Assembly: GCA_947396885.1 (NCBI GenBank)
Contig: OX377201.1
Location: forward strand, 64,082,983 to 64,146,982
Origin: Heligmosomoides polygyrus polygyrus
Lineage: Eukaryota > Nematoda > Chromadorea > Rhabditida > Heligmosomidae
Reading direction: 5' to 3'
Length of the DNA stretch: 64,000 nucleotides
Shown: piece by piece, positions 40,673 through 51,594 of the stretch
How positions within the stretch are numbered: position 1 is the first letter of the stretch
Layout of the letters: each line of letters begins with the position of its first letter
Position numbers and translations under genes: made by a program
Notes under the pieces: generated by a model
Seen by the model: only the letters and a program-made list of their open reading frames with translations
Database searches by the model: none
Told to the model about the DNA's origin: nothing

Positions 40673-42279
40673 TCAAAAGACCCCCTTTTCTTTGAGATAT
40701 GACTTCAGCCTGCGGCTGAAGCTGGCTGGAGTTGATGATGAGACTAGGTCGCTTGGCAATTCGTTCCACGTTTTCGTTGCACGCACTAGAAATGATTCAA
40801 AGAACTGTTGAGATCGTATTCTTCCAATGTAGTTCCGCGAGGCATGACCTCTTGTTCTATTGCTAAATTCATAAAATCAAAAAGTTCAATTTTTCAATTT
40901 CTATAAGCCCGAAAACTATTTTGAATAGCAGGCTTTGATCATATATGGTTCTCCTTAATCGCAAGGATGTGGTTCCAAGGAAGGCGAGTCTATCTCGATA
41001 ACTGACACTGAACATACCATTCCTACCGAAGATTTGATTCGTAAACCTCCTTTGAACCTTTTCGACTCTTTCAATATACATCACCTTAGAAGGCGACCAA
41101 TGTACAGTATTCTAGTAGAGGTCTAACATATGTCGTGAAAAGTCGGAACAGAATAGGTATCTTACGTGTCTGGAAGGCACGTAGGATAAAACTGCACTTC
41201 CTATTTGCCGCCGTTGTTATGTCATCAATATATTTTTCAAATGTGAGCGAATCAGAGTATACAACGCCAAGGTCACGCACAGAGTTTGTAGTATTCAGCT
41301 TTTTTTGTCCCAGACAAAATGATAAACCATGTGGGTGTGTTTTACCAATGCACATAATCATCGTTTTTTCGTAGGAAATATTCAACATCCATTTTGTTGA
41401 CCACGAGTGAATAGCATCTAGGCCGTGTTGAAGGACTTCCGCGTTGTTGAAAGAAAATATCTTGGAGTCATCTGCGTAAATTGAGCAAAGCACCCCATCA
41501 GGAAGATATTTCGGGAGATCGTTGATGTAAAGTAGAAACATAAGTGGCCCTAAGCATGTACCCTGAGGAACACCACTAGGTGTTTCATACGTAGCGGAAA
41601 CAGCACCATTAATTACCACTGTCTGGGTGCGTCCGGTTAGAAAGGATATCAGGAACTTCAAAAGACATCCCTCTAAACCATAAGCACGCAGCTTTGTTAT
41701 AAGGAAATCAAGATTGAGGGAGTCAAAAGCTTTAGTATAATCGAGAAAGCAAACAGTGACATATCCATTTGAATCTAGCACCTTTTGCCAAACGGGAACA
41801 GTAGAGATCAGAGCTGTAACGGTAGATTTTCTTTCAAGGAAACCGTGTTGTGACTTTGTGATAAGATTTTTTTCTCGTAAATAATTACAGATCTGACTGC
41901 GTACTATCCTCTCCAATACTTTGCTGATTGAGGATGTTAGGCAGACAGGTCTGTAGTTTTTAAAATCTGTCTTATTTCCTTTCTTAAATATCGGCTTAAC
42001 GAAGCTTGTCTTCCATACTGACGGAACCTCCCCGTGAAGTAGGCACCAGTTGAACAAAAGAGTTAATACTGGAGCAAGCCCCATTGCTGCCTTCTTTAGA
42101 AAAACGTATGGAATTTTGTCAGGTGATGTGGAGTTTCGCTCCGGCAATCTCACGAGCGTTCTGTAAACCAAGTCGCTATTAATATCGAGAAAATCTAGAT
42201 TTGCGGAGGTGAAAGCAGGACAGTCAATCTTCACTTAGGGATGGTCTTTGTACACTGACCTAAAGAAGGAGGCAAATAG
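40673..42279 (-). pseudogene. CR1 ORF2, reverse transcriptase and C-terminus
   Basis: After the insertion the frame reads LFASFFRSVYKDHP, a TAA stop, then a 382-codon open frame (42234-41086): NSTSPDKIPYVFLK, FVKPIFKKGNKTDFKNYRPV, FLDYTKAFDSLN, GVPQGTCLGPLMF and YADDSKIFSF (catalytic YADD intact). A frameshift at about 41086 leads to IERVEKVQRRFT. The C-terminus is KTWNELPSDLVSSSTPASF and LKSYLKEKGVF, then TGA at 40673. It would carry out target-primed reverse transcription. It is inactivated by the stop, the frameshift and the insertion. Confidence 0.88.
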
Positions 42280-42289
42280 TATACTTGTG

Positions 42290-42530
42290 CTCGAATAATC
42301 GAATTCGAATAATTATTCGAATAATTTATTCGAATTCGATTTTCGATTATTCGATTATTCGAGTTTCGCAAATTCGAATAATTATTCGAATTCGATTATT
42401 CGAGTTTCAAAAATTCGAATAATTATTCGAATTCGATTATTCGAGTTTCAAAAATTCGAATAATTATTCGAATTCGATTATTTGGGATTCGAAAATTCGA
42501 ATATTATTCGAATTTCGAATACGTGGTTGT
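42290..42530. repeat. left subterminal TTCGAAT array
   Basis: Units such as AATTATTCGAATTCGATTAT and TCGAGTTTCAAAAATTCG repeat about seven times. Each unit is itself self-complementary. Confidence 0.85.
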
Positions 42531-42539
42531 TTCGAATGT

Positions 42540-43185
42540 GACATAATAATGATTTTTGTAAGCGAGTTCATTCCGGTGACGACTGTTTTCGATAGCACAG
42601 CGTCGAGGATCTCGCCGTTACGCAAACACATTCAAATATGTATTTATTTATTTACTTTTATACGCGGACGGACAAAATAAGTTCAAATATGATTCAAACA
42701 CAAGACAACAGGTGACTAAATAAGTGACTTGTGGCTTGCACAATAACTCAAAAACAACAGCAAACTACAAAGTTTTCTAGTGATACCCGTCAACCAGCCT
42801 TTCAAAGTGCCTTTGGGTGTTTGGTATATTGTTTTCCTTTGAAGGCTTCAAAAATTCAACCCCTGCTCCATATGTGAAAAATGCGGATCTTACCTTGCTT
42901 TTGCTCTGGGAATTTGAATTTTCCATTGAGCACCTCTTGTAGGAGAAGAAGAGATCAGTGCCTTCGTCCCCAAGGTCATTCGACGACCCACTTAATGCCC
43001 CCAAGCACGGTCCTCCACTTCACTCTAGCCACAAATTGACTGCAGGCAGCTCCACTCCCTCCCCCCCCATCCTCGAACAGTCGACCTCGGGCAAAAATTG
43101 AAATTCCCTATAGGTATTGAGCTTCTGATCGTTTTTGATCCTAGGACGAAATGCCTTTTTGTCAGAACCGATCGATCCCAGCGCA
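42540..43185. other. interior of the 4.5-kb element, unrecognised
   Basis: Short frames only (for example 42777-43004 minus). No domain is seen. Confidence 0.35.
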
Positions 43186-43325
43186 TCTACTAGGTTGGTG
43201 CAAAAGTAATGTAGGTTTTTTTGTTTTCCTTGTTTCAACAATACTTTTTAAAAATAAACTGAGACCATTTCATAAGGTATTATACATTGTTGGAAAGGGT
43301 ATTACATGCGCTTTCTAAGTGTGTA

Positions 43326-44475
43326 TTAGGTTGACCAGAAAGCTCTTAGCGTTTTGAGTGAACTACCATAACTTTCTCAAATCTTATCGGATTTAGCCGA
43401 AATAAGCACCGTTCGAATCAGCACACTGTTATCAACGGGCCAACAACCGACTTATTCCATCAGCGAAAAATTACGTGGTCGAGATTCGACAAACTCCACG
43501 AAAGCTGTTTTGGCTTGGTCCTGATTGATGAAGGTTTTACCAGCGAGAAAGATCTGAAAGTGTTTGAAAAGGGGGTAGTTGGTTGGCGAGAGGTCTGGAG
43601 AATACGGTGGGTGAGGCAGAACTTCAACCCTTAATTCGTTCCATTTTCGAACAGTGATTTGTGAAACGTGTGGCGTTATCGTACAAAAGAATCGGGCTTC
43701 TTCTGTTGGCCAATGCTGGCTGAAGTTGACGCAATTTTCGGTGCATTTCGTCAATTTCGTTACAGTAGGACCTTGCTGTGATCGTTTGGCCAGGCGCTAA
43801 AAAATTGTAATGGAGCAGCCGCCGACCACCACACAGTGACCGTTCCCTTTTTTTGGTGGAGGATCGCCTTTGTAAAATGCCTAGGGGATTCGTCGGCGTC
43901 CAACCACTGTCCGGAACGTTTCGTGTTATCATACAAAATCCACTTCTCATCACAAGTGATGATTCGATCCCGAAACGGGTCAGTTTTGTTGCGTAAAAGT
44001 AGAGAAGAACAAACCTCAAAACGTGACAATTTTTGCCGATCATTCAACTCGTGGGGCACCCACTTTTCGAGCTTTTTCACCTTCCCAAGGCGTTTCAAAG
44101 CACCTTCGAGGCTGAAGTCTCCGGTCCGAAATTTACTGAACCACTGGCACACAGTGCTTTCTCCATCACTATTAGGCCCCCACACTTGGTTAATTTGTCG
44201 GGCTGTCTCGGCTACGGATTGTCCCAATTTGAAGTTAAAATAAAATATCTTTCGGATATACTCCTTCGACATCCTTCAAAAAGTCCTTCAAGAACAAAAT
44301 TGTAAAAAAACGTTGAAATTTATTTAGCCAGATAGAGCGAAAAATTCTGTACAGAAAGTAGCATTAATGCGCAATGCAAGTTGAATTTTTACTTAATAAT
44401 AGACGATGAAGAACGAACAGTAACAAGAATAAACAGTAGTAACACAAAACGCTGAGAACTTTCCGCACAACCTAA
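43326..44475 (-). mobile_element. bandit-like mariner, copy A, 1150 bp
   Basis: TA flanks at 43324-43325 and 44476-44477. The ends TTAGGTTGACCAGAAAGCTC and (inverted) TTAGGTTGTGCGGAAAGTTC are followed by TTAGCGTTTT/TCAGCGTTTT. It is inserted in the left arm of the foldback mariner: removing it joins TTTCTAAGTGTG to TATGGAATTTGATTTAAG, the counterpart of the right arm. Confidence 0.9.
43452..44272 (-). pseudogene. bandit-like mariner transposase, copy A
   Basis: N-terminal HTH: MSKEYIRKIFYFNFKLGQS, WFSKFRTGDFSLE. Then KLSRFEVCSSLLLRNKTDPF, RIITCDEKWILYDNTKR (first Asp) and VTVWWS. After frameshifts near 43800 it continues RRSPILLYDNA (second Asp) and HPPYSPDLSPTNYPLF, where the third catalytic Asp is Asn. 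The internal region after the HTH is partly deleted. It is inactive. Similarity to the hookworm bandit element is from recall of the family and not verified. Confidence 0.85.
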
Positions 44476-44559
44476 TATATGGAATTTGATTTAAGTCGAT
44501 TGTTTAAAAAATAATTTGGTTTTTATTTTTTGATGTCCAAACGCGATTTTCGTCAAATT

Positions 44560-45065
44560 TTCCGGCTTTGGCTGATGTCGGGAAACTTCTTTTTGGTTCA
44601 GCCACTAGGCGAACGCACCTGTTATCATAAAGTATTCATTTCTCATCGGAAGTCACAATCCGTTCGAGAAACGGATCGTTGGCATTGGGCAAAAGATGGG
44701 CCGACGATATCTCAAGACGACGATTTTTCTGACTTTCGGTCAATTTAGTTTCTTGGTCTTCCCAGTTTGCTTCAAATGGCGAACAACTGTAGTGTGATCG
44801 CCGTTAAGCTCCTAGGCAACATCTCGTGTGGTTTGCGCGGATCAGCTTCGACTGACGCCTTCTGTTGATCATTATCAATGGCTGCCATGTGGTTCGTCTT
44901 CGAGGCTGGTGTTGCCGGCACGAAACTTTTGGAACCATCTCGTACTGCGTATTCGTTGATGGTTCCCTGGCCCCATACTTCGTTTATATTTGGAGCGGTC
45001 TGAGCGGAAGTCCGGCCCAGTTTCAACTCGCAGAAGTAAATCTGACGAAAATCGCGTTTAGGCAT
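44560..45065 (-). pseudogene. mariner transposase N-terminal half, rearranged
   Basis: From 45065: MPKRDFRQIYFCELKLGRTS, INEVWGQGTINEYAVRDGSK and AIDNDQQKASVEADPRKPHE (HTH DNA-binding region). After frameshifts it continues LTESQKNRRLEISSAHLLPN and DPFLERIVTSDEKWILYDNR (first catalytic Asp in TSDEKW). The second and third Asp are missing: beyond YDNR the sequence turns into the inverted copy of the 5' end. Confidence 0.78.
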
Positions 45066-45894
45066 CTGAAAATAAAAACCAAATTATTTTTTTTAATACT
45101 CGATTTAAACTAAATTCCATATATATACATAGAAATCGCATATAATGAGTTTTCCAACAATGTATAATAGCTTATGAAAAGTCTTACTTTATTGAAAAAT
45201 TGTGTTGAAACCAATAAGACAGAAAACCTGCACTCCTTTGGCACCAATCTAATAGTGCTAAGTTGAACAGAAAATTTTTTCCACACGGGGCCGCTACGTC
45301 AGGGACGGACTGCTTAACTATCATCGACATACAAACAAAGAAACGTCACTTTCAAGCTACAATCAACAATATCGATCGATATTGACCTCTCGATGAAAAC
45401 CTTTCACTCGCTGTAAAGCACAAGTTTTTTGCATTCCTCCGTCATTACTCAAGAAGGTTGTTGCATCATTAGCTATACTTACCAGTTGGTTAGTACATTT
45501 TTGATTCCATTCGTTTAAAGAATATAATTTGCCTACAACACCTCTTCATCTTGAAACAGCTTGTCTGTTCGAAAATAAAAAGGGCCCATGCACTGTACTA
45601 CCGAGGTCGAAAAAATAGTTATTCATACTTCGATACGGATTGGGTTGCTCATCACGAATCAGACATCGGTTTCTGAATATCCGGTTTCTTATGGCAGGTA
45701 CCCTTTCACGACACGCGTGTTTTTCTCGCGCGCCGAATGAATACAGTTTTTGGCTTGCTTAACCGGGAAATCAGAAATGCAAACCTTTCCACTTACAAGG
45801 AGCTCGATGAACGTAAATGACATTTGTTGGCATGCTTTTGTTCAAAAATGTGTTGGAAATGGCGATAAAAGGTCTCACTAACGATAAATCGCAA

Positions 45895-45990
45895 AACGCA
45901 ATAACACTGGTGTGCGGGAATCGAACCCAAGATCACTCTCTGTGAAGCGAGAACACTTCTACTGCGCCTCCGCCTAAGGTGGCCACTGGC
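45895..45990 (-). repeat. tRNA-like SINE head
   Basis: On the minus strand GGAGGCGCAGTAGAAGTG (A-box-like) is followed by GGGTTCGATTCCC (B box). The anticodon-like region is CTCGCTTCACAGAGAG. No matching acceptor stem is found, so it is SINE-like and not a tRNA gene. Confidence 0.5.
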
Positions 45991-46252
45991 CAAGCCGCTA
46001 ACGACAATGCTGATTACGCAACATTGCGTCCACGCTGCATCAGCGCGCGCGGCACACAGTCCGCAGAATTTGGCCAGCTAGAACTTGCTTATGAAAATTG
46101 GCAAATTTGGTCTAAATATTTGTAATCAGCGTTTCGACCTCTTTCACAAGACGTAGGTATCTGTACGAAGTTCCATGGGAAGCTGAAGGCATGGCATTCC
46201 GCGGTTAGTGGTTCCTCTTTTACGGGTCTCGCTTACTCTTCCAAATTGCCAA

Positions 46253-46400
46253 GCACGTTGGACGACGTCTTCGGCACGTCAGCTGAACTCCGACCACCTT
46301 TGGATGACGTCTTCGGCATGTCTGCTGAACCCAACCAACGTTGGATGACGTTTTCGGCCTATCTGTTGAACCTCGACCCACGTTGGACGACGTCTTAGTT
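46253..46400. repeat. short tandem repeat of about 45 bp
   Basis: About three units contain GTTGGA(C/T)GACGT(C/T)TTCGGC and GCTGAAC. It is reminiscent of the Helitron minisatellite but not the same. Confidence 0.6.
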
Positions 46401-46434
46401 AAACGAAAAATCTCAGCGTCCTTATTATGTGTGC

Positions 46435-46790
46435 GGTTTATTCGATTATTCGATTTATTCGAATATTCGATTATTCGTTCGTTCGAATAACTGAAAAATT
46501 GGGTTATTCGATTATTCGGAAATTCGAATAACCAAAAAACGGGGTTATTCGATTATTCGGAAATTCGAATAAGCGAAAAATGGGGTTATTCGATTATTCG
46601 GAAATTCGAATAAACGAAAAATGGGGTTATTCGATTATTCGGAAATTCGAATAACTGAAAAATTGGGGTTATTCGATTACTCGTTCATTCGAATTTTCGA
46701 AAAATGGGGTTATTCGATTATTCGGAAATTCGAATAACCGAAAAAATGAGGTTATTCGATTATTCGTTCATTCGAAAAATTTTGGAAAAG
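46435..46790. repeat. right subterminal TTCGAAT array
   Basis: About eight units of GGGGTTATTCGATTATTCGG with AAATTCGAATAA...CGAAAAA. The unit differs from the left array although both share ATTCGAATAA. Confidence 0.85.
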
Positions 46791-46800
46791 CACAAGTATA

Positions 46801-47270
46801 GCAAGTATCTTTGCCTTTTCCAACTCGGACTCACAGAGCTCACCATTTTTATTGAATATGGGTCCAATACTGTTATTCATTTTAAGACAGCTGTTCACAA
46901 ATTTGTAGAAAAGTCTGGGATTCTTGGAAAGCGCTATCCGCTCTTCTCTCTCTAAGCTCAGAGCAGCTAATGCTCTTTTGAGTTTTCGGGAAAAGCGAAT
47001 ATATTTCTGGATTCCTATGTTTGATCGCGCATCAAATAATTTTCCAACTTTGATAGCAAGCTTTCTTATTTTAGAAGGATAACTAATTTCTTTAACAGCT
47101 CTCTGCTTTTTGGTACAAACTTCTCGATCAGGTGATAGCAGTGCTGAAGATACAACGAATAAAATTGATCTGCTGAATTGCAGGTGGACAGGTGTAAGCC
47201 AGTTGATTTTCAGAAGGTTTTCACAAATCGATGAATAATCAGCCGCGAAAAAAATCATAGTAAGAATCAT
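46801..47270 (-). pseudogene. CR1 ORF2, linker between endonuclease and RT
   Basis: Contains YSSICENLLKINW, KRAVKEISYPSKIRKLA, LFYKFVNSCLK and IGPIFNKNGELCESELEKAK, typical of the region before the RT in CR1 elements. The frame is cut by the insertion at 46796. Confidence 0.7.
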
Positions 47271-47970
47271 TCAGCGTATGCTTTGCCCCATGAAGTCTTA
47301 ATTGAAATGATACAGCTCTGTGGTCTGAGGTGGAAAAGGGGGCTATAGTATTTACATCATGGACAATATCCAGGTTGTTGGATAAAACGACGTCCAAGAT
47401 ATTGCCACCTAACGTTGGAATAGTAACAAGTTGAGTCAGTGCGTGTTCATTACAAAAATGATAAAACTCCCTTGCCGATCCATATAATCTGCATGATTCA
47501 CCTGTACTAAACCAATCAATCGTAGGGAAGTTCATATCTCCCAGGATGATGCAGCTTGGGCTATCCTCGAGTATAGAGGAGATATATGTCAAGGCCTCAT
47601 GGAAGCGTATTGCTTCGCAAGCCGGGCTTCGGTAAAAAAGGATGAAGTATATGGTCTGCTGCTCAGAATTTATACTCAAGACGAGACATTGACAGTATGG
47701 TGAAAAATTACGCCAACAAAACATATGGTGAGATAACGTATTCAGTAATAATGCCATTACTCCTCCTCCACACATGACACCCTCCCTATCACATCTGTAA
47801 ATGTGATATGAAGGGTGTACACGTAGCGTTGCGTCGTGAATAATTTCAGGTTTGCACCAAGTCTCAGTGATAAAAACCATATGTGGGGTACAGGTATACA
47901 AGAGATGTTCTAAATCAGCAAGTTTGTTGCAAATTGAACGTGAGTTGAAGAGAAAAACAGTGCATGAAGT
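47239..47970 (-). pseudogene. CR1 ORF2, endonuclease domain
   Basis: The frame contains SICNKLADLEHLL, FITETWCKPEI (catalytic Glu in TETW), GGGVMALL, ILGDMNFPTIDW (catalytic GDxN), and SDHRAVSF (catalytic SDH). All key APE-endonuclease motifs are present. A frameshift at a T-run near 47255 separates it from the linker, which continues to 46801. Confidence 0.82.
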
Positions 47971-48062
47971 GCTAGTGCCATCCGATTCGCTACCAGATGT
48001 CCAGTTTCTCTCAAGGTTAAAGTGCAGTTGAGATACATGACCTGTACCGGTTGTACAAGTCG

Positions 48063-48918
48063 CTATCTAGGCATGTGGGGGTGTTGACACAATTGAAGTC
48101 CCCCTGTGCCCCCTTGCGAGTCATTTAAGGCACTAGAAGCAGCTGATCTACTAACAGCATCTCTACTATTGGATGACCCAGAAACAGAAGATACCACATT
48201 AACATCCCAACGCCTCGGGAGCTCGCGCGGAAACTTCAATTTAACTATGTCAAAGTCTCGGACTATATACACCAACCGTCCCTCTTTAGCGTTAAGATCG
48301 CCCGCTTCCTTCCGCAGTGCTCGATCCAAATCAAGCTCTTCAGGAGTGTAATCCCTCCGAGCGTATGAATGGACAAAGCGCTGCGTGAGGCTCTTCCTTC
48401 CACTACGCATGTGAGCTAGAATTGAATCTCGAAGGGTCTGATTGGGTAAGGTGACTTTTATAATCCGCCCCCTGGCACCGTTTTTGCGCGCTTTACCGGG
48501 TGGATAACGATGAGCAGTAATGCGACCTGCCTCGAACTCACGAATGAGTTCGTCGTTGCCAGATGTGAGTACCTCCTCCTTGAGTATCTCACGATCGAAA
48601 CGACGTGTGGCCTCATCGTTTGACTCCTCATCGATGCCGATCCACGTTATCATGCGCTGTTTCTCGTTGTATTTTCTGTTTGTCGGCATTTATTTTGACG
48701 ATTGTTGAATAGAGAAGGCTTTTTTGAACGGATGGTTTGACACTTTGAGAACCAATTTGAGCCTCCAGTTCAGATAATTTAGCCAGAATCTTATTTTGTG
48801 TCGTCTGAATTTCGCTAACAATGGAAGAGAATCGATCGAACGACGCTGTTAATATGCTCTGTAGGTTACACGAATACGAACCGAAACGCTCGATTAACTT
48901 ACGAGCCCACAGGGGCAT
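48063..48918 (-). pseudogene. CR1 ORF1-like protein
   Basis: The upstream frame has a heptad-like coiled coil (FDRFSSIVSEIQTTQNKILA, LSELEAQIGSQ). The main frame (208 codons from 48689) has ITWIGIDEESN, RRFDREILKEEV, GRIIKVTLPNQTLRDSILA and ARRDYTPEELDLDRALRKEA, resembling the nucleic-acid-binding ORF1 proteins of CR1 LINEs (RNA chaperone and RNP formation). The two frames overlap by about 60 nt at the frameshift. The latter frame is fully open. Confidence 0.6.
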
Positions 48919-48920
48919 AT

Positions 48921-48955
<35 letters not shown>
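48919..48955. repeat. (TTTA)n microsatellite
   Basis: About nine units at the 5' edge of the CR1 LINE. Confidence 0.9.
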
Positions 48956-49019
48956 TATCGGCGTCCACGTCATCAGATCCAGTCCTCTTCTTTGCTCCTT
49001 GGCTTCGCATTTCGAAATG

Positions 49020-49860
49020 AGTAATGGAAAGTACTCCAAGTGCCACAGAGAATGGAAGAACCGCCGCTCACAGTGAGGACTGATGAACGAATGCCGAGAG
49101 TGGTGCGAAATTAATTAATTTCTTACAAACCATGCTATAACTCGGCTAGTTTTTACAAAACCGCTTCATTTTGTGCAACGCTTTTAAGAAATGCTCTCAT
49201 TTGCCCTCTAACAACTCGTTTAGGTACAGTCAAATTGTGGTTAGACTGAGTATGAAATAGAAAAAATAATACTTTTACTTTCTCAGAAATTTTAAATTGA
49301 AATGACCTTAATGGAATTAATGTCTAGAGAGATGATGAGTTTGCAATGTGTACACAGTGAGCAATATTAATCAAATAATTTAGTTGGTAGTATACTGAAT
49401 CTAAATCATGGGCTCTTCTCAGCTAGCAGATTTATTTCGGATATAACCTGCCTTCCTTCTCCTTGTTATATAGCCAATCGTAGAATTGCTGTTTTCGCTT
49501 GATGATTTTGCTGTTTTGTTATTGGCTTAAATAAAATAGTAATAGTAATAGTAATAGTAACAGTTCTTCCTCCTTCATGAGAATCGAATGGCATGGGTAT
49601 GCATAAATTGCTTCCAATACAATTTACGACAACATGTTACCGAACTGTCGAACGCCGCACATGTTTGGTGGTCCTAGAACCGTTTCCCGAAGGTCTGCTG
49701 CAAAGTGATTGTGGATAGTTGTGATGGCCCTGGGAAAGGTGATGAAGACTGTTTCCAAAACACTACCTCTCCTAATTAAGGACATTTTCTGGAGACTAAA
49801 TCTGTTGAATGAAAGTCGATGAGGTGACAGAAGGAGAGCAAGGATGCCTTTGTAATTTGT
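49020..49860. other. no gene; AT-rich with (TAATAG)n
   Basis: A (TAATAG)n run at about 49537-49562 follows GGCTTAAATAAAATAG and may be a LINE 3' tail. Nothing else is recognised. Confidence 0.4.
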
Positions 49861-49863
49861 ATT

Positions 49864-51110
49864 AGGTTGTCCTAAAAGTTCTCAGCGTTTTGTGTTGCTA
49901 TTTTTCATTCGTTCATTATTAGGTAAAAATTCAACTTTCATTGCGCATTAATGCTACATTCTGTACAGAATTTTTCGCTCTATCTGACTAAATAATTTAT
50001 GTTTTTACGTTATTTTATATTCCTGTTTTTGAAGGGCTTGTTGAAGTAAGAACAAGGAGCGATTTCGACGATACATCATTTTAAATTAAGATTGGGACAC
50101 TCCGCAGCCGAGAGAGTTCGACAAATCAATCAAGTGTAGGGCCTGACAACGTTGGAGAAAGCACTGTGCGTCAGTGGTTCAGTAAGTTTCGGACCGGGAT
50201 TTCAACCTGGAAGATGACCCCCGCAGCGGTCGACCTAGAGCAATCCTGGACGACGAGTTGAAGGAATTGGTGGAAGCTGGTCCATCCCGAACAGTTCGCG
50301 GGATCGCGGAAGAACTAAACGTCAATAAAACTGCTGTTGCGTGTGAGGTGAAAAAGCTCGAAAAATGGGTGCCCCTTGATTGAGCGGCGAAAATTGTCAC
50401 GTTTCGAGATTTGTTCTTCTCTACTTGCCCGCAACAAAACTGACCCGTTTTTGGATCGAATCATCACTTGTGACGAAAATTGGATTCTGTATGGTAACAC
50501 GAAACGTTTCGGACAGCGGTTGGACGCCGACGAACCCCCAGGCATTTCTAAAGGCGGACCTCCACCAAAAAAGGTAATGGTCACTGTGTGGTGGTCGGCG
50601 GCTGGTGTGATCCATTACAACTTTTTGGCACCAAACGATCACAGCCGAGCCCTACTGTAAGGAAGTCGACAAAATGCACTGAAAATTGCGTCAACTTCAG
50701 CCAGCATTGATCAACAGAAGGGGCCCGATTCTTTTTCTCGATAACGCCCGCCCACACGTTCCACAAATCACTATTCGAAAATTGGACGAATTCAGAGTTG
50801 AAGTTCTGCCTCACTCGCCGTATTCTGCAGACCTCTCACCAACCGACTACCACCTTTTAACACGTTCACAACTTTCTCGCATATAAAACCTCCACCAGTC
50901 AGGACCAAGCCAAAACAGCTTTCGTGGATTTTGTCGAATCTCGACCACCTAATTTTTTCGCTGGTGGAGTAAGTCGACAGGCGGCCCGTCGGCAAATGTG
51001 TGACGATTCGAACGGTGCTTATTTCGACTAAATCCGATGAGATTTGAAAAAGATATCGTAGTTCAAAGTGAAGCACTCAAAAGCCGAGAATTGAGAAAGC
51101 ATTTTGACTT
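49864..51110 (+). mobile_element. bandit-like mariner, copy B
   Basis: The left end TTAGGTTGTCCTAAAAGTTC followed by TCAGCGTTTTGTG matches copy A. The right end is eroded (CACTCAAAAGCCGAGAATTG near 51073) and lacks the final CAACCTAA. The orientation is opposite to copy A. Confidence 0.8.
50195..50890 (+). pseudogene. bandit-like mariner transposase, copy B
   Basis: Readable pieces: DFNLEDDPRSGRPRAILDDE, AEELNVNKTAVACEVKKLEK, KLSRFEICSSLLARNKTDPF, RIITCDENWILYGNTKRFGQ (first Asp), VTVWWSAAGVIHYNFLAP, GPILFLDNARPH (second Asp) and HSPYSADLSPTDYHL (third Asp intact, unlike copy A). Frameshifts occur near 50390 and 50670. It retains the HTH linker GRPR motif that copy A has lost. Confidence 0.85.
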
Positions 51111-51594
51111 TCTTACAGCTGTTATACTTTCTCTCCAGAGGTTGAAGAGGGATCGAAAAAATCAAACATAAATATAGTTAATTAATAAAAAAAATAAAAA
51201 AAAAATAATAATTTTTTCCTCGATCTTTGGAGTTCTGAAGTTATCTATTTTGTAGGCAAAGAAAAGTTGCCCCTGCTCCTCCTCCTCAGTGGCCAATCGA
51301 ATTATGTACGAATTATTATGGACGCTGTTGCTTTGGGTGTTCATTTTTGCGCTTATAACGTATCATCCAGGTTACAATAAAGTTATAATGTCAGTATGGT
51401 ACACTACATACATTGGTCAAGATACACTTTATATCGACAAAAATGGATGGAGCAAGACTATCAATGCAGTAGCAGCCACTCGACCATTCGGTCGCTGCGC
51501 CGTTGGTGGTGAGCGACGCACCTCAACGTTTCACTTCGGTCACTGTACCACTAACAAGCAAATTGTGAAATCGCTGTAATTCCGCTATTGTTCC

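Larger units (their letters stand above)
43190..45252. mobile_element. foldback mariner (Hsmar1/mauritiana-like ends)
   Basis: TA flanks at 43188-43189 and 45253-45254. The ends (CTAGGTTGGTGCAAAAGTAA and TTAGATTGGTGCCAAAGGAG inverted) are of the TTAGGTTGGTGC type. The inverted similarity runs over 200 bp per side and includes the transposase start (P/SKRDFRQI) on both sides, far longer than normal mariner ends. About 0.9 kb remains once the nested mariner is removed. Confidence 0.8.
42284..46796. mobile_element. 4.5-kb element with TTCGAAT arrays at both ends
   Basis: The flanks are TATA (42280-42283 and 46797-46800). The ends are CTTGTGCT...AGCACAAG. Next to each end is an array of TTCGAATAAT-type repeats: 42290-42530 on the left and 46435-46790 on the right. 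Inside are the nested mariners, a tRNA-like SINE head and a short tandem repeat. No transposase for this element is recognised. The superfamily is unknown. Confidence 0.7.
40673..48918 (-). mobile_element. CR1-type LINE, split by a 4.5-kb insertion
   Basis: ORF1 (48918-48063), endonuclease (47970-47239), a linker (47270-46801) and RT (42279-40673) lie in order on the minus strand. Removing 42284-46796 and one copy of TATA makes the linker frame run into the RT frame (KILAI-LFASFFRSVYKDHP). The LINE is about 3.7 kb without the insert. The outer ends are not resolved; a (TTTA)n tract lies just beyond the 5' end. Confidence 0.85.

Noticed and set aside
45895..45990. A genuine tRNA gene on the minus strand
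   Set aside because: The B box is good, but the anticodon arm is irregular and no acceptor stem closes. A SINE head is more likely.
51289..51579. A 96-codon frame with a hydrophobic segment (LLWTLLLWVFIFALI) after CTCCTCCTCAG
   Set aside because: The acceptor-like site and hydrophobic stretch are suggestive, but the rest is not protein-like and it sits between a mariner end and a repeat arm.
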